64,000 nt of DNA from Mortierella alpina (Eukaryota; Mortierellomycota; Mortierellomycetes; Mortierellales; Mortierellaceae), in NCBI GenBank assembly GCA_029449245.1, contig JANATF010000007.1, forward strand, positions 1,302,001 to 1,366,000, read 5' to 3'. The notes beneath the pieces were generated by a model. The model was not told where the DNA came from and did not search any database. It was given only the letters and a program-made list of their open reading frames with translations. Position numbers and translations under genes: made by a program. Position 1 is the stretch's first letter, and the number at the start of each line of letters is the position of its first letter. This document shows positions 55,267 through 64,000 of the stretch, piece after piece.

Positions 55267-56873
55267 TCATGAAGTCGCCCAGGGCGGCGGCGTCATTCTT
55301 TCTGCTGCCGAGTCCGCCTGCTCGCCGGTGAGACCCCCTGCCTTCTCTGGCCCTAGCACGCGCTCCTCCAGCAAGACTAGTTGCGACACGAAACCAATGT
55401 TGGGAGACATGCACCTCCGGCACTCCACCACATGATCGTATGCTCGCCTCAGAGGCCACTGGTGCTCCTGAATCAGATATCCGATTACCGTCGCCACTGA
55501 TCGCGACTTGCCCGCTTGGCAGTGAACGTAGATGGGCGCCTTGGATGCAGCTACGCAAGAGTTGAAAGGTGTGAGCGAAAAAAAAAGAGACGCATGAGAC
55601 ATTATTAGTGCCAATTAGCCGTATTTCTCGTAAAGTAAACTGGAACATGAAGGAGGAGGGGCATAGACCCTTCATTACCAATGAATTTGATGGCTTCGTC
55701 AAGACCGTCTGTCAAATCCTGGTCCACATGATCCCGCAGTCCAACCTTGAGATAGCCCTCATTACCGAACCGTTGGATCCACAGCTCGTCGTCACAGTTC
55801 ACAGCCATGTTCAGGACTCGCTTGACACCCAAGTTCTCGAGCTCCACGATCTGCTCCTCTTCGATGAGTTCGCCTCCCAGATACAAAAAGTCCTGTAGGA
55901 TCATCGACACCTCACGCTCAGCCTTGGCGTTGTCCTGCAGATGTGTCAGCGAAGCCCCCGAGCTAGAGCCGGAACCAGATCCAAAGCCAGAGCCTGAACC
56001 TGTCGGGGAGGATGAGGATCCATTCGAGCGCAAAGACGATGAGGACGAGGCGAGAGATGAAGGATCCACGTGAGAGGGGCGTCTTTGAGCTGTGGATGAT
56101 CCTATTGGCAAGTCGAATGGCGATGTTGAGGAGGAGGAGGACGAGGTCGGGGGAGGGAATGGTATGGATGCGAGGCCTCCTGGAAAGACTCCTGACTCTG
56201 AAATATCTTCATCCTTGACCCCTTGCCCTTGTGCAGCCGCGGCTCGAGCTCGGGCGACGGCAAGGGTCGAGTACGAGGGCGAGGAAGGCGATGCCAGTGA
56301 TGGCGGTGCTTTTGCAGTGAGATTCAATGCCCCTGTGGAAAGGTTGAAGGATGCCCGCCGCGCCGGTCCACTGCGCGCAAGTGATGCTCCAAGAGAATCC
56401 TCGGCACTGTTGGTCTTCGCGCTGCTGCCGTTGCTCAAAGGCTGCGGCTGCGGTTGCACTGGAGATGGCGAAGGTTCTGGCAGAGAAAGCGCCGGCTTGG
56501 ACGGGGTGGTGTTGATATCTGTAGGGTTGTCATAGCTGCTATTGTGCAATGGGTGGTGATTTTGACGCTGCAGTGGCAGTTGCTTCTGCTGTACCTGTTC
56601 ATGCTGAGGATGTGGCACCTGGTCGCGAAGAGCGCTGTTGCCTTGCATACCCTGCGTAGTGCTGTTGCAACTATGGCTATTTATGGCGAAGCGTGCCTGG
56701 TCATCCATGCTTTGGGTGTGGTGGTTGTTGCTACTGCCTGCACTGCTGAAGGGATGATGATGGTCGTTCCTCTCTGACACCGCACTCGCTGACTGCTCAG
56801 AGTGCGTAGCTCCTTGCTGTGGGTATAGGTGCTGATCTGTCTTGGGGATCCGATGCGGCAGAGCAGTGTCCAT
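55267..56873 (-). CDS. dual-specificity protein phosphatase
   Basis: Two minus-strand exons (56873-55679, 55550-55267) join in frame to 492 aa. The first ~310 residues are a Ser/Pro/Gln/His-rich disordered region, including GSGSGFGSGSGSSSG. The DSP fold follows: ILQDFLYLGG, VKRVLNMAVNC, the general-acid Asp in GLRDHVDQDL, and the P-loop HCQAGKSRS with catalytic Cys409. RAYDHVVECRRCMSPNIGFVSQL comes after it and is typical of MAP-kinase-phosphatase-type DSPs. No rhodanese/kinase-binding domain is evident. Substrates are likely phospho-Tyr/Thr MAP kinases, by family resemblance. The stop lies 117 bp from the end of repeat array 2. Confidence 0.9.
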
Positions 56874-57586
56874 GGTGTCGCTTGTGCTTGCTCAGGTGTC
56901 TGCCAGGGCTTGTGGAGTCTTCTATCAGGGTCTTTGTGTCCGACTTGCAGCGGGTGACGTGCTCTGAGTCCTATGGATCGTGTTGAGCCTGCAATTGAGA
57001 CGGTAGTTGAGATTGCAGGATGGGACTTTTAAGAAGCAGGACTGAGGCGGAAGGAAGACGGAAGAGGCGACAAGGCGAAAGAGTAAGAAATAAAGAGCGA
57101 CAGAAAGAGAGACAGAGCGAGAGAGTGTTGGATGAGAAGAGGGAAAAGATGGATTGCGGTGAAAAAGGAAGAGGGCGAGTCCATTAAACCCAAAAAAGAA
57201 GCGGGAAACAGCCCTTTTCATGGACAAAGTCCGAATCGGCTGCTGTGGAGTTGAGGAGTGGCCATCACCTGAGCATGAGAGCACCCATCCATCCCTCGGA
57301 CCAGGACAATGACGACATGGGACCGTAGCGACAATGCAAATGGCAGCAAGGACAGCGATGATGACGGCGATGACGGCGATGACAGCGCGGCCAGCCAGCA
57401 GAAGCAGCAGCATCATCCTTGTGCCCCTCTCGTGCGTGTGGCAGAAGCCCAGCACCCCTCTTCAGCGCGCCTATTAATAGGCTCAGGCCACCGCGTCTCA
57501 TAGTCCCTGACAATCTCTTGTCTTCCGACCACACCTGATTCGCCTCCGCTACGTCGCACCATCCCCCACCACACACCCAACCCGAC
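56874..57586. promoter_or_regulatory. divergent promoter of phosphatase and Tctex1 gene
   Basis: About 710 bp between divergent starts. It is GA-rich on the plus strand at 57040-57180 (phosphatase leader), has a GATGACGGC-type short repeat at 57355-57380, and a TATTAATA word at 57472-57479. No ORF is supported. Confidence 0.45.
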
Positions 57587-58515
57587 ATGGACAGGGAGGA
57601 CACGTCCGCAAACAACACGCCCGGAAGGACCTCCACCTCCTCGGAAAGAGACTCCTTCAGCCTGCGGCCCACCTTTATGCAAAAGTACACAAGCTCATAC
57701 ACTCACCGTGCAACGCACATGAAACGCCAAAGAATCAGGCGGTGGCAAACGTTCATCACCTCCTCATACCAACTGACGCGCCGCTCGTTCATCCTTGTTT
57801 GTCTGCCTCGCTGCTTGCTTGCCATACCGTCAACATGGCTTGCTACCCACTCGTATAGATTCCGACCGCCTGTCGCCGCAAAGTTCATCCAGCAGATCCT
57901 CAATACCAATCTCTCCCATAGAATCTACCAGGTCGATGAATGCCAGAAGCTCTCCAAACACATTGCCGAGGAGGTCAAGGGAAAGCTGATAGGTATTGTA
58001 TACCCGTTGCAGTCAAATGCTATGAGCCACACATGAAACGCTGCCGACCCAAAAAAAAAAAAAAAAAAAAAAATGGAGTCTATTGCCTTCTGGGGAGGAA
58101 GGAGTGTCCGCTGTTGAAGAGTGCGCCACTTCGAAACTGTACCATCTTCACTGACGACTTTGTTACCCCTGGTTACATCCTGTTCTGCCTCTTTTGTTTT
58201 GCGCTAACAACTAGAGCTCGAGCTGGGTCGTTACAAGTATGTGGTCAACGTTGTCCTGGGCGAGAACCTGGGTGAAGGCGCAAGGATGGACTCGCGTTGC
58301 TACTGGGACCAGGAATCAGATGGGTCAGCTCAAGCATTTTTCACAAACGTAGGCGGGCAACCCACACACGCACACATAACATTCTCTGCAAAACCATGTC
58401 CGTGGCGAACTATCCCATCCATGTATCTGTGCTAACTCGCTTTCTCGCTCGCATTTTGGACCACTAGGACTCGCTGTGGTGTGCTGCTGTAGCATACGCT
58501 GTGTTTTACTATTAG
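57587..58515 (+). CDS. Tctex1-family dynein light chain
   Basis: Four exons (57587-57684, 57859-57992, 58215-58348, 58468-58515) join in frame to 137 aa. The N-terminal ~30 residues are polar. The Tctex1 fold spans residues ~30-137: RPPVAAKFIQQILNTNL, YKYVVNVVLGENLGEGARMDSRCYWDQESDG, and the C-terminal NDSLWCAAVAYAVFYY. This set of blocks matches the TCTEX1D/DYNLT2-like group rather than the shorter Tctex1/DYNLT1. Members are light chains of cytoplasmic and intraflagellar dyneins. A 22-bp poly-A tract lies in intron 2 (near 58050-58074). Confidence 0.9.
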
Positions 58516-61500
58516 TCAGAGTTTTCGCTCAGGAAGAACAGCTCAATAAACAAGATACCAGGACCACCATCATCGCCATTACATTACTAAAGACGAACGA
58601 ACCGCAGCACTCACGAAATCTTGCAGGTCTTTGTCACGACCATCATGGGAGCAAGGACATTGGGTCGCGGGAGAACAAGAACTTATGGGCCATCTTGGGA
58701 TGCTGGAAGAAACAAATGAACCGGGTCCGGGGCGAGGTGGTAAGAATCAAAGAAAGGAAGGTCGGATACAGCCTCCACTTGTCGCTGGCCAGCAACAAAA
58801 ACCCGGCGGAACGAAGGACGGGATGATTGCGGGAATGATCAATGAATCGTCGGACTGTCTGAGTGAGTATGGATTTGCAATTCTGGCAGTCTGCGTGGTT
58901 CAGCTCATGACCTCCAGAGGACCAGAGTCGAATCATTATCCCGCTGTTCTGTTCTTGATAGGTGGACCAAGGATGGACATGGTTGCAGCAATGGAAGCTG
59001 GCTGCAGGAAATATATTAGACGAGGAACTTGACAACGGGATGCACCTCAGGAATGCATAGGAGTCTAGGAAGTGTTCAGGCAAACAAGGAAAATGGAGAC
59101 ACGGAAAGGACGGGATGGAAGAAGGAAAGAGAAGGGAATTGGCCTCATGCATGGCCAAAGGGAGGATTGGAAGGCGACCGGCGGCTGGAAAAGGCGGCTG
59201 GTTTCGATGCGCCAATTTTTTCCCCTACTCCCGTCGGAGCGTCCAAGGACTAGACCTTTGTTGTTCTTTGACCTGGGACTAGGCTTGCCTTGCATGGCAT
59301 CTGGAGAAGGTGGCAAAGGAGGCGAGGCAGGGAGGCGAAGGAAAAGAAAAAGAGCGCAGGAAGGCCCTTTGGCTAAACCAACTGGCCGATAATGCAAACC
59401 AAATTGTGCAAGGAAAGGCGAAGGTAATGGCGAGAAGATACTACTGTCATCAAGCCATGGGGATAGCTGCTTCAAGGGTACGTGTAGAAGGGATGATGTT
59501 GCTGGTTTTGGCTGCATGACAAACTCCCGTTCTTCCCATTGATGCAGAAACGCTTTCTCCGCTCGCATTTGCTTTACCACTCTGTCATTCCTTTTAGACG
59601 TGGCGGAAAGGAGAAGGACGGAGCGGAATATCGATGCCGAGACCTTTTAGTTCTGTTGAATGGTTTCTCGCATCGTTCCCATAGGCCGCCTTCTGTTTCC
59701 TGCAGGAATGAAAAAGAGTTCTGCACGCTTTTGCAAGCTCTTCTCCTTGGTCAGTTCTTCCCAGCTATCCAGAGGGTTTGCGTATTGTATCCATTAGAAA
59801 TATTCTTCCCGCGACTGAGGAATGACGCTCGCGGGAAGAGCGTGAGGAGGAGGAGGAGAGACTAGCGCTACATAAACAACCTGTCCTGCTCACGCAAGCG
59901 CGAGCGCACACGCTCCCACACAGACTCACGCATATTCGGACACACTCTCCTCGAATTGATACAGTACACATGAGCCTGGGGAACAACAGGAGCTGGACAG
60001 GGCATGTGCAGTCAGTGTATGGCATTGAATTGAAACGCTATCGCAGTCGACAAAAAAAGAAAAAGGAAAGGCATAGAGTGAATGTGAGTGAGGTGAGGGG
60101 AGCGAGAGGGTATCAAATTGGCAAGTCTATAGAACACAATACAACAAGAAACACGGAGCGATCTTGGGGTGGAAAAAGAGCGTTACTCTGTGCTCTGTGA
60201 ATGACGCAAAATCTATAGAGCACCAAAAGGATGTAATTCAATGCAAGGCAAATAGAATACTCAGGAGGATGGAGACACAGAACGCGTCGCGTGTCCCTGT
60301 TGATTTTCTTTGTGTGTCCTTGTGTGTCCTTGCAGGCAAGAGCATACGCGAACCATAGGCTTGGCAGAATCATGAAATTCTAGGACAATGCAACGAGGAC
60401 TCTAGACTGAAGCGCGTGTCCAAGCGATGTGTTCATTGGAAAACTGCACCCAACTTTCAACTTTTCACATGCCTGCATCAGCCTTGACAGTGTGCTCATG
60501 TCATACCACACAATAGTCCTATGTATAAAGATGGCAGGGAGGGGCATGCAAGTGCATCTGGCGAATCGAATGGCGCACCATTGTCGTGGGTCAGTATGCA
60601 CCTTTTGGAAACTTGAGACGGCGCAATGGCGGTTGAACTCAGATGCAAGAGGCGACCACGAGTGTACGAGAAATGAAAGAGTACATGGAAGAGTATTCAA
60701 TAGGGCCTTTGATTTACACATAGAGGCGCTTCAGTTGTCGAGTCGCATGGGCGGTTGGACGCAAGGAGGCAGCGAGAAGGGCCAACGACAAGGGGGGGGT
60801 GAGGAAGGAGCATGCATAGGCCAGGTGTCGTGCGATTGAATGGCAGAATAGAATAAACACAGGCACGAACAACAAGGAAACAGTTTGCAGCGTGCAATTC
60901 GTACCTGCCCATCCACGGCCGTTCTTGCACTGTGCCATGACCAACCAATTTACATTTTGTGTATGTGTTTTTTTTTTTTTTTTTTACAATACGCTTTTCA
61001 ATTGATTAGGGAAGACATGCGTGCGCATCCCTTATCAAGCGTTCCATGAACAAATCCTCCGTCCAAGAACCAAAAGAGAAAGGGAAAAAAAGAGACATGT
61101 CTATGCATTAATTGTGCCTCTGTTTTCCCATGCACAGGCTGGAAAAAAATGTTCTCCTTTGTACCATCGAAGCATGAACGGGAGATGGAGGTCGCTCCTT
61201 TGTGCACCCAACTATCCAAACAACCCAAATACAACAGTGCAGAACACAGTCCGCATTGTCATGGTGCTGAGGTGAGCGATCATCGACAGTGTGGGAAAAC
61301 GCCCTTCCATTCTCCCTTGCAGGTTGCTGCAGGACAAATGTCCTAGACGCGTAGTCGAAACAAGAAGGGAAAAAAGCGCGGGAAAACTCGTCTGCAAGTA
61401 TATATAGAGCGTGGATGCGCGCGTGTGTCTGTTGTTGCACACTTTCTCCTCATCATCCTCATCATGGACGCCTTAAGACTTTAAGAGTGCAACCTCAACG

Positions 61501-63914
61501 AGCACGCTGCTTCACTGGTTTGAAGCACCATACCGTCGTGTGGCACTTTATCTCTCAAACACGATCCACACAACACTCTCACTCTCACCGTCACTCCCAC
61601 CTCATCAATAACCTAGTTTTCATCCAGTAAGGCTCTCGTATTACGCGAGGGCGTACTATACGTAATCTTGCCACTCAGCATAGCAGATCTTTTCCCGCCT
61701 AGGATCTTTTTTTCATTCTCTTTTCTTTCTCTCGCTGCAGTACTGCATCCCTGGTTTGTGTTAGCGATAGTAGCGGAGTATAGTACAACTAGTAGAGATT
61801 CCTTACATCTATCTCAGGCATTACTGAGGCCAAGGGGTGAGAGTGAGTATTCAGTCAACAACTTGTCTTGCCTTGCGGTCCAAGCTTTGACCCTTAGTGC
61901 CTTCTTACGCTCCACTTTCGCTTTAAGCAGGCACTTCTTGACGACAATTAATCGACAACGGCGATATTACATCAACGTGCCTACCCCCTCCTTTTGATTC
62001 CCGAGCAGACGTAGTCGAGTCGCGGCTTGACTCCCGCAATTCTAAGAACTCCCGCACGCCGAAAGTTTTTTTTTTTAATTTTTTTGATCAGTCTCGATTG
62101 ATAAAGTGCAGTATCTGTCTGTATCTTTGCTCAGATTTCTTCCCAGTTCATTCCTTTTTCCGCCCAGGTCCTCAAGGGAGGTTCTTGATGAACGCACACT
62201 ACGCAACTGAGTGTGTTCAAAACGACAACGATGTAAACAAATAAATAAAAGAGGAACACTCACAAGAAGCGGCCGTCAATTGATGCAGTTGTGCTTTGCT
62301 GCATTATCCTCGGACAGGGTTGGATTGACGCCACATGGTGAACGTAAAGTAGGATAGGGAAAAAGAAAGAAAGAGGCAGAAGAAGGACGCGGTGTTACCA
62401 ACGGGAGGTCCGTTCGTTGTAGCCAACGCACAAAGAGGGACGCTGGGAAGTAGTGCATACAGGGATTCTGAGAACGCCTTGCAGAGTAACCACGGTCCTG
62501 CAATGACCTGGGTGCGTCGAAGAGCTATGTCGACCCATTCCACACTCTTGACACCCCTCGCATTCCCTTCTGTGTCTTTTGTCCATTTGTCCCTCTGGTT
62601 GCCCCTTGTTTTTTTATTCCTGTGGACCTACCTCACCCACAAGACCATTCGTGGACCTATCTCTCCCTGATCTTTGTGTACCATTCCTAATGCATATCGC
62701 ATTGGCCAAGGGTCAAGGTGCAGATGCCATTGCACAAGAAATACAATATAGACTGCATTCAGTACCTTGGCGGATTGAATATCGAACACCACACGCACAC
62801 AAGCACACAAGGACACGCATACACACACACAAAAATCACATCAGCTACGCCCAAATGCCCCTGTCCCCCTTGCAGAGTGCGGCCGCTGCTGCTGCTGCTG
62901 CTAATGGTTGTCAATTGTGTGGTCAAATGCAAGACAATATAAAAAGATGTGCATTGTATTGTCTGTGTACAGTAGCGTTGCCTCCAAAGTAGGCTGCATG
63001 TATACAACAGCATCGTAACACATTACACACACAACATTACGGTTTAGCGGACACCCTCAAACGAATGCTATTCAGTTCAATTCAATTGTAATGCAAACCA
63101 ATTCATTTCAGTTACAAAAAACAAGAAGTCGCGTTCTCTTCTTCAATGCCTTCTGCATCCTTTCTATTGTGGTTGTTTGTTTAAAGAGTGGAGCTGCGGG
63201 TCTGTTGCAGGTCTATGCTGGTTATACACAGGTCGAAGGACGAAAACGAACGAGCGCATATTTCTTGGTTCAGCCCACATCCTCTCGGTCTGGAGGGAAA
63301 GTATCAACAAAGAATAGTTTATCTTTCTGGTCTGTCATTGTGATCCTACTCTTCCTATCCTGTCCTGCGCTCATTCACTCTATCATACCCCTGCCTCTAC
63401 CCTTGCCCTAATCCCTACCCCTTGTCTCCCAACCCGTCTGCTTGCAATGCCCGTAATGTCCCATGCCCCCCATAACGTCCATTGCTGTTAACCCTAATTG
63501 GTGAATACGAACCTTCGATTGACTGGCAGAAGCACTCTGCAGTGATCCTATTATTTTCGTTTACATTTTTGTTCTTCTGGCCTAACCCACTGACTTGCGC
63601 TACGGTATCCCTCAATTGGAGCGCACATTCTGCAAAGCCCAAGGGTGAACTGTCTGCAGTGCTCATTCACTTTGTTACTCTTTTGTTCTTGGCTGCGAAC
63701 GCCGAAAACAAGAAAGAACAGAGGAAAAAAGAAAAGCAATGGAATGGGAAATGAATGAGATTCAATCAAAATCTAAGCAGATTGCTTTTTGATATGTTAC
63801 CAGCTTTTTTTTTTCTCCTTTTCCTGTCCCCTTCCTTCCTCCCTCCTCCGTTCCTCCGTTCCTTCCATCCTGCGTTTCCCTTTTTCACGTTTCCGTCAGT
63901 TCCTCCTTGCAACA
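58516..63914. other. 5.4-kb tail without a defensible gene
   Basis: The first 500 bp after the Tctex1 stop contain two stretches that look like exons joined at a GTGAGT donor (58862) and an AG acceptor (58961). They would read ...INESSDCL then SGPRMDMVAAMEAGCRKYIRRGT, ending at 59032, but no convincing start or homology is visible. Beyond 59.1 kb I see low-complexity DNA: a GAGGAGGAGG stretch near 59850, a poly-T at 60968-60984, a CACACA-rich block at 62785-62835, a CTGCTGCTG run at 62887-62903, and pyrimidine-rich DNA at 63800-63910. No tRNA or rRNA was recognised. Confidence 0.35.
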
Positions 63915-64000
63915 ATGGACAGGGTAACAGCCTGGGTGCGCGTTCAGCCGGGTGGTTGGCCCTCGACTAAAAACGAACTTGTTTCCGAGAGGTTCTACTT
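63915..64000 (+). CDS. possible 5' end of a gene cut by the window edge
   Basis: An ATG at 63915 follows a ~100-bp CT-rich leader typical of starts in this window. It opens 28 codons (MDRVTAWVRVQPGGWPSTKN...) with no stop before the window ends. The stretch is too short for a family assignment, and an intron donor GTAACA lies 10 bases after the ATG. Treat it as provisional. Confidence 0.3.
   Translation, partial: MDRVTAWVRVQPGGWPSTKNELVSERFY

Noticed and set aside
58643-59215. 190-codon minus-strand ORF after the Tctex1 gene
   Set aside because: No domain, no clear start context, and a Pro/Ser/Phe-rich composition expected from the complement of purine-rich DNA.
61980-62080. Possible tRNA or Pol III gene ending in a poly-T tract
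   Set aside because: No cloverleaf could be folded and no proper A or B box was found; only the T-run fits.
63487-63496. Telomere-like TTAACCCTAA word
   Set aside because: It occurs once and not as a tandem array, so it is chance or an interstitial relic at most.

Overview
This window is nuclear DNA from a filamentous early-diverging fungus, most likely Mortierellomycotina (Mortierella and relatives). That placement rests on compact genes with short GT-AG introns (usually GTAAGT/GTATGT donors), pyrimidine-rich leaders and Ser/Gln/His-rich proteins. It also rests on gene content typical of that group: an MTA1-type DNA adenine methyltransferase, a wax-synthase-like acyltransferase and a Golgi GDP-mannose transporter. 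The lineage is an inference from protein families; no rRNA or other marker gene is present.

Layout. 0-10 kb: wax-synthase-like MBOAT protein (+), MTA1 6mA DNA methyltransferase (+, five exons), VRG4-type GDP-mannose transporter (-, five exons), and a nine-exon protein (-) with an RFTS-like region, a zinc-finger-like segment and an RS-rich tail. 10-21 kb: an unidentified multi-exon membrane protein whose leader holds a perfect 10-bp tandem repeat, a small one-TM protein (-), ribosome-biogenesis factor NOC3 (+), and a Yap/Pap1-class bZIP factor (+). 21.4-24.9 kb is gene-poor and holds degenerate repeats. 25-31 kb: a CCR4/Angel-like EEP protein (+) convergent with an SPX-SLC13 phosphate transporter (-). 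31-33 kb: a disordered single-exon protein (+).

33.9-36.5 kb and 52.0-55.15 kb are two direct arrays of the same ~1.28-kb repeat unit (2 and 2.4 copies). The unit carries conserved hairpins, one with a compensatory base change between copies. The first array runs directly into the 5' end of a large WD40-like nuclear protein gene (36.45-40.10 kb), so the repeat supplies its upstream DNA and possibly its first codons. Between the arrays lie palmitoyl-protein thioesterase PPT1 (-), a 1471-aa Gln-rich coiled-coil protein (-), a type I membrane protein (-) and a beta-carbonic anhydrase with a long N-terminal extension (-). After the second array come a dual-specificity phosphatase (-), a Tctex1-family dynein light chain (+), and 5.4 kb with no gene I can defend. 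The last 86 bases may open a further CDS.

The genes are ordinary eukaryotic single-gene units; no operon or pathway cluster is evident. The three observations most worth following are the MTA1 gene, the structured 1.28-kb repeat family, and its capture at the 5' end of the 36.45-kb gene. Exon coordinates were derived by hand from splice consensus and reading-frame continuity. They are frame-consistent unless a problem is stated.
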